Part shown: piece by piece, positions 26,096 to 36,539 of the stretch
Layout: each line of letters starts with the position of its first letter
Numbering within the stretch: position 1 is the stretch's first letter
Assembly: GCF_004197395.1 (NCBI RefSeq)
Contig: NZ_SELS01000062.1
Coordinates: 1 to 45,059, forward strand
DNA length: 45,059 nt
Origin: Paraburkholderia sp. UYCP14C
GTDB lineage: Bacteria > Pseudomonadota > Gammaproteobacteria > Burkholderiales > Burkholderiaceae
Direction of reading: 5' to 3'
The notes under the pieces: generated by a model
The model's input: the letters and a program-made list of their open reading frames with translations, nothing else
The model's database searches: none
Told to the model about the DNA's origin: nothing
Made by a program: the position numbers and the translations under genes

Positions 26096-26974
26096 ATGAC
26101 TACGTCACGCACGATCGAACGCACGTTCCCGTCGGTTCGCACAGTGGAAGGCGGCGGATTTATCGTTCATCGACCGTTTCCCACGCGTCTGCTGATGGAC
26201 TTCGATCCGTTCCTGCTGCTCGACGAAATGGGACCGGTCGACTATGCGCCCGGCGAGGCCATCGGCGCGCCGGATCATCCGCATCGCGGCTTCGAGACGG
26301 TCACCTATGTGCTCGAGGGCCAGTTCGGCCACAAGGATTCGGCGGGCCATTCGGGCACGCTGCACGCCGGCGACGTGCAATGGATGACCGCGGGCGCGGG
26401 CGTCGTGCACAGCGAAATGCCGGACCCGGAATTCACGCGCACCGGCGGTCGCGTGCACGGCCTGCAGCTATGGGTCAATCTGCCGCGTCGCGACAAGATG
26501 ATCGCGCCGCGCTATCAGGAGATTCCGTCGACGCGCATTCCGGTCGCGACGTCCGAAGACGGCCAGGTGCGCGTGAAGGTCATCGCGGGCGAAGCGCTCG
26601 GCGTCAAGGCCGCGATCGAAACGCGTACACCGATCCTGTATCAGCATTTCTCGCTGCAGCCCGGCGCGACGGTTCGCCAGCCGGTGCCGGCCGACTATCG
26701 CGTGTTCGCGTATGGGCTGTCCGGCAAGGGTGTGTATGGCGAAGGCGACGTTCGTGCCGAGATCGACGCGCGCACCATGGTCGTGTTCGCCAACGACGGC
26801 GACGCGGTGACTATCACGGCTGGCGACGAACCGCTCGAAGTGCTGCTGCTCGGCGGCGTGCCGCTGAAGGAGCCGGTAGTGCGCTATGGCCCGTTCGTGA
26901 TGAATACCGAGGACGAGATCCGTCAGGCGGTGATCGACTATCAGGCCGGGCGGATGGGCGCGATCACGCACTGA
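26096..26974 (+). CDS. Pirin family protein (quercetinase-like cupin)
   Basis: A 292-residue bicupin. The N-terminal cupin has the metal ligands His61, His63, His105 and Glu107 (DHPHRGFETVTYVLEG and AGVVHSEMPD), matching the Fe-binding set of pirins and YhhW. The C-terminal pirin_C domain includes YRVFAYGLSGKGVYGE and LLLGGVPLKEPVVRYGPFVMNT. The ATG at 26096 follows GAGGTGA with a 5-base spacer; a GTG at 26087 overlaps that site and is not used. Bacterial pirins can be quercetin 2,3-dioxygenases or redox-linked regulators, and the actual substrate is unknown. Confidence 0.93.
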   Translation: MTTSRTIERTFPSVRTVEGGGFIVHRPFPTRLLMDFDPFLLLDEMGPVDYAPGEAIGAPDHPHRGFETVTYVLEGQFGHKDSAGHSGTLHAGDVQWMTAGAGVVHSEMPDPEFTRTGGRVHGLQLWVNLPRRDKMIAPRYQEIPSTRIPVATSEDGQVRVKVIAGEALGVKAAIETRTPILYQHFSLQPGATVRQPVPADYRVFAYGLSGKGVYGEGDVRAEIDARTMVVFANDGDAVTITAGDEPLEVLLLGGVPLKEPVVRYGPFVMNTEDEIRQAVIDYQAGRMGAITH

Positions 26975-27197
26975 CTCGCATTGACACGCATTGACGGGCG
27001 GACGCACCCCGCGGGCAATTCACGCGTGTCGACCTGAGTCAAAACACGCCGCCGGCTGCCCGCGCGCCGCGAAACCCTTCACCTCGGGACGCGAACGCCG
27101 GTAAATTCGTTCACAATAACGGCTCATGTCGCGCGGCACGCGTTGATTGCGACGGGCCGGGGCGCGCGACATACTTCCTTCCCCCATAGGAGCGCGC

Positions 27198-27596
27198 ATG
27201 GCAGAGTCCACCGTCACCGCCCACATCGGTTCGACGAATTTCCAGGTCGTGTTCGACGACGGCAAGCACACATGGCTTGCCGACGAGCCCGAATCGTTAG
27301 GCGGCGGCGACCGCGGCCCGACGCCGGTCTCGCTGCTGCTGTCGAGCCTTGGCGCGTGCACGTCGATCACGCTGAAGATGTACGCGCAGCGCAAAGGCTG
27401 GCCGCTGGCGAGCGTACGCGTCAAACTGTCGATGGAAACCGGCGACGCAGGCTCGACGATCGACCGTCAGATCATGCTCGATGGCGATCTATCCGATGAG
27501 CAGCGGGAACGGCTTTTGCAAATTGCCAATGCGTGTCCGGTGCACAAGATCCTCACGAACACGATCTCGATCCGCTCCGCGCTCGCCGTCGCTTAA
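27198..27596 (+). CDS. OsmC/Ohr-family protein
   Basis: A 132-residue OsmC-fold protein. The two redox-active cysteines of the family are present as C54 ([14 protein letters not shown]) and C113 ([10 protein letters not shown]). These proteins reduce organic hydroperoxides using the cysteine pair. The subfamily with the ACPVHK motif is the YhfA/OsmC-like group rather than classical Ohr. The start at 27198 is supported by AGGAG five bases upstream. It is probably cytoplasmic. Confidence 0.92.
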   Translation: MAESTVTAHIGSTNFQVVFDDGKHTWLADEPESLGGGDRGPTPVSLLLSSLGACTSITLKMYAQRKGWPLASVRVKLSMETGDAGSTIDRQIMLDGDLSDEQRERLLQIANACPVHKILTNTISIRSALAVA

Positions 27597-27681
27597 CTGG
27601 CGCGGCAGTTGAGCTCGGGACGGTCGGACGCCGCCCGATCGGGCCACGGGTATTGCAACATTTTCATAGGACGCAGTCGTC

Positions 27682-28164
27682 TTGAATTTCGAACATCTCA
27701 TTCAGATCAACGATCCGTTGAATCCCTTCGTCGAATCGATGACCCGCGAGCAGTTGTGGGAAGGGCTCGTGCTGCGCGCCGAACAGCCGCAACTGTTCGT
27801 GATGGGTCTCGACAGCTGCACGATCCTGTCGCGCAACGGCAATGTGCTCGAGCGCGAGTTGCACTATGGTCAGGCCACCGTGCGCGATCGCGTCACGCTG
27901 CAGGATAGCGAAAGCGTGCGCTACGACATCCTGCCGACCGCCGAGCACGTCGGCGGCTCACTGACGATGACGATCGAGCAGCCCGACGAGCTGCAGCTAT
28001 TCTTGCGCTTTGAGTACGCCACCACACTGCCCGTCTCGACCGATCAGGACGCCGTGCAGACGCAGGAGATCGTCAAATCCGCGTATCGCGAGAACGATAT
28101 CGACACGGTGCGGCTGATCCGCCAGTACGTTGCGGCGGGGCAGGAACCGGGACCGTTGCACTGA
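27682..28164 (+). CDS. DUF1857 / SRPBCC-fold protein (AtaL-like)
   Basis: A 160-residue soluble protein beginning MNFEHLIQINDPLNPFVESM and ending with a helix (TQEIVKSAYRENDIDTVRLI). The order (strand with NDP, REQLWEGLVLRAE helix, GxxxxxRELHYGQATVRDRV) fits the DUF1857 branch of the START/SRPBCC superfamily, which forms a hydrophobic ligand pocket. The start is TTG at 27682 with ATAGGA upstream. The ligand and role are unknown. Confidence 0.8.
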   Translation: MNFEHLIQINDPLNPFVESMTREQLWEGLVLRAEQPQLFVMGLDSCTILSRNGNVLERELHYGQATVRDRVTLQDSESVRYDILPTAEHVGGSLTMTIEQPDELQLFLRFEYATTLPVSTDQDAVQTQEIVKSAYRENDIDTVRLIRQYVAAGQEPGPLH

Positions 28165-28286
28165 GATGCCGCGCGGGCGCCCTGCCCGCGCTCTCGCGGG
28201 GCCATGTCCAGGATGGCCCCCATAGTGGTCGTCTGCCCGCACTTTCATTCAGCTATCAGAAGTCGAATCCGATCAATTTCTCGACC

Positions 28287-28316
28287 TTGTAAATAGGAAT
28301 AGTTATCATTTAGAAT
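28287..28316 (+). promoter_or_regulatory. Promoter of hemP with possible Fur-type operator
   Basis: A -35 TTGTAA (28287-28292), an 18-bp spacer and a -10 TAGAAT (28311-28316) are visible. The spacer has the A/T-rich GAATAGTTATCATT, which matches only about half of the Fur consensus, but hemP genes are classically Fur-repressed. The promoter is reasonably supported; the operator is tentative. Confidence 0.5.
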
Positions 28317-28349
28317 CATCACATCGAATCGACGAACAAGCTAAAACGA

Positions 28350-28610
28350 ATGACCGATCTGACTCGCCCTTCCACGCTCAGCCTGCGCCGCTCGGCGGCC
28401 GCGCTGACCAGCCGCCCGAAATCGTCGACGACGGCCGTGCCGGCGGCCAAACCCGCCGCGGAACGCAGCACCGGCCAGGGCGAGACGTCGGAACGGGTCG
28501 TGCGCAGCGACGCGCTGCTGCAAGGCCATAGTCACATCAGCATCGTGCACAACGGCGAGACGTACCAGCTGCGTGCGACGCGCCTCGGCAAGCTGATCCT
28601 GACTAAGTAG
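28350..28610 (+). CDS. hemP: HemP family haem-uptake protein
   Basis: An 86-residue protein whose last 30 residues (HISIVHNGETYQLRATRLGK then LILTK) are the HemP signature. The first half is a Ser/Ala/Thr/Pro-rich low-complexity lead. In Burkholderia relatives, HemP/HmuP is needed to activate haem and siderophore receptor genes under iron limitation, and it can bind DNA; that role is inferred here from family membership. No haem receptor or transporter genes are adjacent, so it is an unlinked copy. Confidence 0.88.
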   Translation: MTDLTRPSTLSLRRSAAALTSRPKSSTTAVPAAKPAAERSTGQGETSERVVRSDALLQGHSHISIVHNGETYQLRATRLGKLILTK

Positions 28611-28824
28611 CACCGCAACACGAAGTAAGTACCGGGTATTGTGGGGACCACCTCCTAGAGAGGTGTTAGGCATTAGCCAGCCACGACGGCTTGCACGCGA
28701 GAACTAGACCCCTTCGTGCAGACACCAAGCCAGCCGTCGCAGCAAGCCAGGCCGCTTTTTTTGGTTCTCACTCGAAAGCGGGTGCACGCAACGGCGTACA
28801 TCGCTGAAGATGGAAATGAAAATG
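28611..28824. other. Structured non-coding stretch downstream of hemP
   Basis: No gene. Several inverted repeats are visible: CACCTC/GAGGTG (28649-28654, 28660-28665), CGACGGCTTGC (28684-28694) which can pair with either CAAGCC...CCGTCG (28726-28739) or GCAAGCC (28742-28748), and a T7 tract at 28756-28762. It may be a 3' untranslated region with alternative terminators or a small RNA. Confidence 0.4.
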
Positions 28825-28861
28825 AAAAAGCCGTGGGATGTCACCATCCCACGGCTTTTTT
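28825..28861. terminator. Bidirectional intrinsic terminator between hemP and ftrD
   Basis: A perfect 16-bp stem (28825-28840 with 28845-28860) with TCAC loop, A-run left and T-run right. It can end hemP from the left and the ftr operon from the right. Confidence 0.94.
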
Positions 28862-28899
28862 GCTTGCGCCTGCGTTCGCATCGGTCACAGGCCAAAGCC

Positions 28900-30309
28900 T
28901 TACTTCGACGCCCAGCCCCAGAACATCAGCCACCACGCGCTATTGACGACCGCCAGCGCCGCGACGAACCACAGCATCGCCAGCGCGCGCTGCACGAAAC
29001 GTTCGCTATAGCGGCGCGTGACGAGCCACGCAAGCCATGCGCTCCACGCGCTCGCAATCACCAGAATCGCGATGCGTAGATCCGACGCCCACCACAGAGA
29101 AACGTGCTCGGCACGCAGCAGCGACAGCGTCGTCGCCGATAAACCGAGGAACACGCCCGCGCCCGCGATCGGAATCAGCCCCTGCGTCAGATGATGCAGC
29201 CGGGTGGCGCTGAAGCGCCCAAGCATGCGCGTCGCGCCCGTCAGCAACAGCAGCAGCGCCGTGCCATAGACGAGCGCCGTCGCAAGGATGTAGCCGATCA
29301 GCAGTGAGCCGTCGAGCCACGAGAACACGTCGTTCTGGTCGGGGTAATGCGTGAACAGGAACCACGGCGCGTTGGTTTCGAGCGGCCACGTGATGTCGTG
29401 ATCGACGAGCCACGTCGCGGAGAACATCTTCAGGTCGATGAACCAGCGCGACGCGGTCCAATGGAATGCGCCGATCGCGATGCCGAGCAGGCCGTACAGG
29501 ATCAGCGCGGTGTCCCAGGGATTCGCCTTCTTGTCGCCCAACTGCACGACTTCGGTCGACGGCTTGCGCCACGTCAGCGCGATCGCGTCGCGGTGTCCGC
29601 TGCAGCGGCCGCACATATGGCAATCGGCCGCGCCCTTCATGTTGCGCAACGGCACGAGCGGCGCGCAGTTGATCGGAATCACGCGATGCCCATGCTCGCC
29701 GTTCTTATACGAGCGGCGCCATGCATCTTCGTCGACCTTGTAGTGAAACGGCGCAAGCCGTGACAGAAGCGAAAAGACCCCGTTGACGGGGCACAGGTAT
29801 TTGCACCAGACGCGCTTCTCGCGCCCGTATAGCAGTCCGATCACGATCGCCGCGAAGGTCGAGCCGCCGAGCACCAGCAGCACCGCCTTCGGGTACTGGT
29901 AGACGCTGACCATCTGCCCGTAGATGGTCGTGATGCCGAACGCGACGAAGGGCCAGCCGCCCCAGCGCATCCAGTGCGGTATCGCGCGGCCGCGCCCGAA
30001 CTTGCTGGCGAATTCGGCGAGCGCGCCCTCCGGACACAGCACGCCGCACCAGACGCGGCCGAGCATCACCATCGACAGCAGCACGAACGGCCACCAGATG
30101 CCCCAGAACACGAACTGCGCCGCGAGCGTCAGGTTGTTCCACAGATGCGCGGCGTCGTCCGGCAGCGGCAGCAGCGCGGGCACGATGATCAGGAACGCGT
30201 ACGCCGCGACGACGATCCACTGGATCCCACGGATCACCGCGCCGTGGCGCTGCATCCACTGGCCGGCCGCCGCGAGACGGCCCGGCCGCGGCGCCATCAC
30301 CGCGCTCAT
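28900..30309 (-). CDS. ftrD: FtrD, polyferredoxin-type membrane protein of ferrous iron uptake
   Basis: A 469-residue inner-membrane protein with about eight hydrophobic segments and 4Fe-4S ligand motifs: WCGVLCPEGAL, WCKYLCPVNG and CHMCGRCSGH. It is the NapH/NosR-like ferredoxin component of the FtrABCD system and is thought to move electrons linked to iron oxidation state during uptake. The start is the ATG at 30309, overlapping the ftrC stop in an ATGA junction. Upstream in-frame codons run through ftrC and are not used. The final gene of the operon, it is followed by a terminator. Confidence 0.9.
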   Translation of the reverse strand: MSAVMAPRPGRLAAAGQWMQRHGAVIRGIQWIVVAAYAFLIIVPALLPLPDDAAHLWNNLTLAAQFVFWGIWWPFVLLSMVMLGRVWCGVLCPEGALAEFASKFGRGRAIPHWMRWGGWPFVAFGITTIYGQMVSVYQYPKAVLLVLGGSTFAAIVIGLLYGREKRVWCKYLCPVNGVFSLLSRLAPFHYKVDEDAWRRSYKNGEHGHRVIPINCAPLVPLRNMKGAADCHMCGRCSGHRDAIALTWRKPSTEVVQLGDKKANPWDTALILYGLLGIAIGAFHWTASRWFIDLKMFSATWLVDHDITWPLETNAPWFLFTHYPDQNDVFSWLDGSLLIGYILATALVYGTALLLLLTGATRMLGRFSATRLHHLTQGLIPIAGAGVFLGLSATTLSLLRAEHVSLWWASDLRIAILVIASAWSAWLAWLVTRRYSERFVQRALAMLWFVAALAVVNSAWWLMFWGWASK

Positions 30310-31151
30310 GCGGCGCGCCCTGCCGTCTGCTGCGCGGGCTTGCGACCGGCGCGGCGCACCAGCAGATAAACGACCGCCCAGTACACGGCATAGGCAAGCA
30401 GATTCATCAGCGCCGGATGCGCACGGTAGCCGGTCAGCGTCGCGACGAGCGAACCGAAGGTGCTCGAATCGTCGAGGATCGCCGACGAATTCCACAGCTG
30501 GTCGACGAGCGTCGGCAGGATTTCCTTGTCGATCAGCTTGTCGACGCCGGTCTGGAACAGGCCCGCGCCGAGGAACAGCAGCATAATTTCGGTGACGCGG
30601 AAAAAGAGCCGCCACGAGATGATCTTGCCGCCCAGTTGCAACACATAGAAGGTCAGGAACGCGAGCGCGAGACCGATCACGACAGCGAGCGTCTGGCTGC
30701 CGTCGACATGACCCGACTGGCCGAAGCCGAGGCCGTACAGGAAGATCACCGTTTCGCTGCCTTCGCGCGCGATCGCCAATGCGACCAGCAGCGCGACGCC
30801 CCACCAGTTCGAATCGCGCTGGCTCTTCTGCAGCGACTGTTCCATGTCGCGCTTCAGTGTGCGGCCGTGCTGCTTCATCCACAGCACCATCTGCACGATC
30901 AGCACGCAGGCGACGAGCACCATCGCGGTCTGGAAGTAATCCTGCGCGTCACCGGAGAGCACCTCGGTGAACCCAACCAGCGCGGCGCCGAGCGCCACCG
31001 CCGCGATCACGCCGGCCGCCACGCCGCCCCACAGGTACGGCAGGCCGCGGCGCGCGTCGTCGTCGCCATTTTTCAACCACGCGTACAGGATGCCGACGAC
31101 CAGCAGCGCCTCGACACTTTCCCGCCACACGATGAACAGAATCTGACCCAT
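30306..31151 (-). CDS. ftrC: FtrC, FTR1-family iron permease
   Basis: A 281-residue seven-helix permease of the FTR1/EfeU family. Both REXXE iron-binding motifs are present: RESVE (residues 10-14) in helix 1 and REGSE (129-133) in helix 4. It transports iron across the inner membrane, and in FtrABCD systems Fe(II) is oxidised by the periplasmic partners before transport. It overlaps ftrD by four bases. The gap to ftrB (100 bp) contains no recognisable gene. Confidence 0.94.
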   Translation of the reverse strand: MGQILFIVWRESVEALLVVGILYAWLKNGDDDARRGLPYLWGGVAAGVIAAVALGAALVGFTEVLSGDAQDYFQTAMVLVACVLIVQMVLWMKQHGRTLKRDMEQSLQKSQRDSNWWGVALLVALAIAREGSETVIFLYGLGFGQSGHVDGSQTLAVVIGLALAFLTFYVLQLGGKIISWRLFFRVTEIMLLFLGAGLFQTGVDKLIDKEILPTLVDQLWNSSAILDDSSTFGSLVATLTGYRAHPALMNLLAYAVYWAVVYLLVRRAGRKPAQQTAGRAA

Positions 31152-31251
31152 TCAAGCTCTCCCTTCGATCCTTCTACTGCCCGCTTCCGTTGCCTCGCGC
31201 GACCGACAGCGCCCGCTTGCCGCGGCGCTTGCGGTCGCTCGGGATCACTGC

Positions 31252-31584
31252 TTACTTCGCGACGATCACGCCCTGCGCCTGCTGGTGAAAGTCGTCGAAA
31301 AACTTGTATTCGCCCGGCTCCAGCGGAGCGATCACGACGAACGAATCGGCGCCCGGCGCCAGCACCTTCTCTTTACGCAACTGCACGCTTTCGAATTCGG
31401 CCGCGCCCTTGCCGGTGTTGCGCACTTCGATCTTGATTCGCTGCCCCGCAGGTACTTCGATGCGGGCCGGGTTCAGCTTGCCGTCGTTCATTTCGAGCTT
31501 GAAGGTCGGCAGGTCGGCTGCATGAGCCGTGGCCGCCAGGCAAAACGTGGCGGCAAGCATCGCGATCTTTCGGTTGATTCCCAT
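31252..31584 (-). CDS. ftrB: FtrB, periplasmic cupredoxin-like protein
   Basis: A 110-residue exported protein. It has a signal peptide (INRKIAMLAATFCLAATAHA, cleavage near 23), then a small cupredoxin fold (TFKLEMNDGKLNPARIEVPA ... GEYKFFDDFH). In FtrABCD the cupredoxin is proposed to oxidise or hand over iron together with P19. Metal-binding residues are few and non-classical for a type 1 copper site (His near the C-terminus, Met in LEMNDG). The start at 31584 has GGAAAGG upstream. A longer in-frame start (31740) would precede and spoil the signal peptide. Confidence 0.86.
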   Translation of the reverse strand: MGINRKIAMLAATFCLAATAHAADLPTFKLEMNDGKLNPARIEVPAGQRIKIEVRNTGKGAAEFESVQLRKEKVLAPGADSFVVIAPLEPGEYKFFDDFHQQAQGVIVAK

Positions 31585-31696
31585 TGGCCTTTCCGGAAAA
31601 CGCGACGCGCCGACGCCGGGTGTTGCACCGACCGTCCGCGCGCCGTCTGCTGCATTCACTGTTACGTTGATCGACCGCATTGGCACCCTGCGCCGA

Positions 31697-32245
31697 TCAG
31701 TAACCGCCCTTCTTGCCGATGCCAGCGAAGGTGAAGTCATATTCGAGCGTGATCGGCTTGAACCACGGACCCACGCCGGTTTCCTTGTCGACGTGGCGGC
31801 CGAATGCCATGTGGCCCATTTGCATCGGCGCTTCCACGATCAGCTTCAGGTGGTACTTGCCCGGGCCTTGCAGCTTGACGTTGTCGCCGTAGTGCGGGCC
31901 ATCGTTCGCGACCATCGGCATCAGATCGCCCTTCAACGGCTGAGTCGAGCCGGCCTTCGTCAGTTCGTAGTGCACCTGCAGATACGGCATCCAGTCGCCT
32001 TCGGCGAAACCGGTCGGATTGTTCTTGACCGCGTGGATGTCGGACTCGAGGTGGATGTCCGAATCCGACGCCTTGCGCATCATGCCTTCGGGTTCCATCG
32101 TGATCGGCTGCAGATAGACCGCGCCGATTTCCATGCCGCCCTGGATCTGCTGCTTGCCGATCGGATATTCGGCGGCCGAAGCCGACAGCGCCGCGACAGC
32201 CGCTACTGCTGCCGCGCCGCCGCGCGCAAAGGAAGAAATCCGCAT
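31697..32245 (-). CDS. ftrA: FtrA, P19-type periplasmic iron-binding protein
   Basis: A 182-residue exported protein with a signal peptide ending around ALSASAA. The mature part carries the Tpd/P19 hallmarks: MEIGAVYLQPITMEPEGMM near the N-terminus, SDIHLESDIHAVKNNPTGF, and HYGDNVKLQGPGKYHLKLIV followed by the Met/His-rich APMQMGHMAFGRHVDKETGV. These supply the copper and Fe(II) sites in homologues. The ATG at 32245 has AAGGAG with a 5-base spacer; a GTG two codons upstream overlaps that site. It is the first gene of ftrABCD and sits behind a strong Fur box. Confidence 0.93.
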   Translation of the reverse strand: MRISSFARGGAAAVAAVAALSASAAEYPIGKQQIQGGMEIGAVYLQPITMEPEGMMRKASDSDIHLESDIHAVKNNPTGFAEGDWMPYLQVHYELTKAGSTQPLKGDLMPMVANDGPHYGDNVKLQGPGKYHLKLIVEAPMQMGHMAFGRHVDKETGVGPWFKPITLEYDFTFAGIGKKGGY

Positions 32246-32319
32246 TGACACTCCTTGTTTTTATCAGACTGGAATTGATTTCATTGGAAGACTGCGTCCG
32301 CACGCCAGATGTAGATTTA

Positions 32320-32338
32320 AATGCGAACCATTCTCAAT
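32320..32338 (-). promoter_or_regulatory. Fur box upstream of ftrABCD
   Basis: The 19-bp sequence AATGCGAACCATTCTCAAT matches the palindrome AATGAGAAT-N-ATTCTCATT at 15 of 18 positions. It is about 75 bp before the ftrA start codon, a usual place for a Fur operator over the promoter. The operon should therefore be iron-repressed. Confidence 0.8.
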
Positions 32339-32572
32339 ATTAGATGAGTTTATCATCGATCGCTGATCAGAACAAACCTGCCAGCACGCTCTGCCTGATG
32401 GCAGCAGGGTCTTAAGGCTCGCTTAAGAAACTTTCAAGCGGCGGGGAAACAGGGACAGAATTCGCGACGGCCAAGTTGGCCGCGGCGACGGCTTCAGCGG
32501 GAGCTTAAGCGTCAGCCGATGTGAACAGGCGCGGCGGATGGCCGCGCCTTTGGTGGTGGAGAGAGGTGGTGG

Positions 32573-34666
<2,094 letters not shown>

Positions 34667-35184
34667 GAGGAGCGGCACCGGGCCTTGGGCAAAGAATCAT
34701 TCTAACGGGTTGCGGAACGCGAAGATCGAGCGGGGTTACGTAGGCTGTCGTCGGGCGCGCGGGCGACCGTGTGTTATGGCCCTTTGCGGACTTGTGCGCC
34801 GTGAAGCGTCTGCCGGGGACTCCCATGCCGGGCTGTGTCCAGCACGCCACGCGGCGTCATGGCTCAGCGAGCGGCAATGCACGGTGCACTTCGTCCGCTT
34901 CAGGCCGTCGCCATCGCCACGCCCGCTCGAATTCCTTGCTGCCACATGGCTCCCCAGTGCCTGTTTTTCAAGCAAATAATTGCCGTTCGCCTGTCTGGTC
35001 GTCCGAAAAAAGTGCCCGGATTCGTTACAATGCGAAGTTGCGCTCGCTCGCCGCTGTCCATAGGCCGTCCCTGTTTTTCGCGTTTGGTCGAACTCACGCC
35101 GCACGCCCAAAACGCCGCCGACGCTCCAGATGAGGCCGCCCGCGCGCGAAGCCGCCCTCTTTTCACTACTGCTGCCCACCCATC
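34667..35184. other. 518-bp divergent intergenic region between uvrB and tyrB
   Basis: No supported gene. Short open frames on both strands overlap one another without family resemblance. A TACAAT -10-like element lies at 35026-35031 about 155 bases before tyrB, but no acceptable -35 was found at the right distance. No strong hairpins are visible. Confidence 0.4.
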
Positions 35185-36384
35185 ATGTCTCTGTTCTCCG
35201 CCGTCGAACTTGCTCCCCGCGACCCGATTCTGGGCCTGAACGAAGCTTTCAACGCCGATACGCGCGCCACCAAGGTCAACCTCGGCGTTGGCGTGTACTT
35301 CAATGAAGAAGGCAAGATTCCGCTGCTGCGCGCCGTGCGCGATGCGGAAAAGGCCCGCGTCGAAGCCGCGCTGCCGCGCGGCTATCTGCCGATCGAAGGT
35401 ATCGCCGCTTACGATGCCGCCGTGCAAAAGCTGCTGCTCGGCAACGACTCGCCGCTGATCGCGGCCGGCCGCGTCGTCACGGCACAGGCGCTGGGCGGCA
35501 CGGGCGCGCTGAAGATCGGCGCGGACTTCCTGAAACGCGTGAATCCGAACAGCAAGGTCGCAATCAGCGATCCGAGCTGGGAAAACCACCGTGCGCTGTT
35601 CGAAGGCGCGGGCTTCGTCGTCGAATCGTATCCGTACTATGACGCGCAAACGCACGGCGTGAACTTCGACGGCATGCTGAGCGCGCTGAACGGCTATGCA
35701 GCGGGCACGATCGTCGTGCTGCACGCTTGCTGCCACAATCCGACCGGCGTCGACCTGAGCGTCGAGCAGTGGAAGCAGGTCGTCGAGGTCGTCAAGGCGC
35801 GCAACCTCGTGCCGTTCCTCGACATCGCCTACCAGGGCTTCGGCGACAACATCGAAGCGGACGCGGCAGCCGTGCGCCTGTTCGCCGCGCAGGAACTGAA
35901 CGCGTTCGTGTCGTCGTCGTTCTCGAAGTCGTTCTCGCTGTACGGCGAGCGCGTCGGCGCACTGTCGATCATCACCGCGAACAAGGAAGAAGCGGCACGC
36001 GTGCTGTCGCAACTGAAGCGCGTGATCCGCACCAACTACTCGAACCCGCCGACGCACGGCGGCTCGGTAGTCGCGGCCGTGCTCGCGTCGCCGGAACTGC
36101 GCGCGACGTGGGAAAGCGAACTGGGAGAAATGCGCGACCGCATCCGCGCGATGCGCAATGGTCTCGTCGAGCGTCTGAAGGCAAGCGGCGTCGATCGCGA
36201 CTTCGGCTTCGTGAACGCGCAGCGTGGCATGTTCTCGTACTCGGGTCTGACGGCACCGCAAGTGGACCGTCTGCGTGAAGAGTTCGGTATCTATGCGGTC
36301 AGCACGGGCCGTATCTGCGTGGCTGCGCTCAACACGCGCAACCTCGACGTCGTCGCCAACGCGATTGCACACGTGCTGAAGTAA
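35185..36384 (+). CDS. tyrB: Aromatic amino acid / aspartate aminotransferase
   Basis: A 399-residue PLP enzyme of the class I aspartate/tyrosine aminotransferase group. The PLP lysine lies in SSSFSKSFSLYGERVG, with the preceding DIAYQGFG Asp/Tyr pair. The substrate arginine pair is suggested by RTNYSNPPTHGG and by GRICVAALNTRN. The length is typical. It transfers amino groups between aromatic or acidic amino acids and 2-oxoglutarate; TyrB versus AspC preference cannot be settled from sequence by eye. A strong terminator follows. Confidence 0.93.
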   Translation: MSLFSAVELAPRDPILGLNEAFNADTRATKVNLGVGVYFNEEGKIPLLRAVRDAEKARVEAALPRGYLPIEGIAAYDAAVQKLLLGNDSPLIAAGRVVTAQALGGTGALKIGADFLKRVNPNSKVAISDPSWENHRALFEGAGFVVESYPYYDAQTHGVNFDGMLSALNGYAAGTIVVLHACCHNPTGVDLSVEQWKQVVEVVKARNLVPFLDIAYQGFGDNIEADAAAVRLFAAQELNAFVSSSFSKSFSLYGERVGALSIITANKEEAARVLSQLKRVIRTNYSNPPTHGGSVVAAVLASPELRATWESELGEMRDRIRAMRNGLVERLKASGVDRDFGFVNAQRGMFSYSGLTAPQVDRLREEFGIYAVSTGRICVAALNTRNLDVVANAIAHVLK

Positions 36385-36447
36385 GGCGATTCAACGCGCG
36401 GAGGTTTGCCGCGCCGGTGCAGCTGCTTCGCCGCTGCCACCGCCTGT

Positions 36448-36485
36448 AAAAACGGCGCCCTTTTGCCAAAAGGGCGCCGTTTTTT
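36448..36485. terminator. Bidirectional intrinsic terminator between tyrB and patatin gene
   Basis: A 17-bp perfect stem (36448-36464 with 36468-36484), a 3-base loop and flanking A and T runs. It serves convergent transcripts. Confidence 0.95.
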
Positions 36486-36539
36486 ATTTCCCGACTGTTT
36501 GGCCGGGCCGGGCGCTGCGTCGACTCTCTTCGCGAGGAA

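Noticed and set aside
26974-27000. Short tandem CGCATTGAC repeats after the pirin gene
   Set aside because: Only two partial copies, too short to be meaningful.
34900-36372. 490-codon open frame on the minus strand
   Set aside because: Antisense to tyrB, no recognisable protein.
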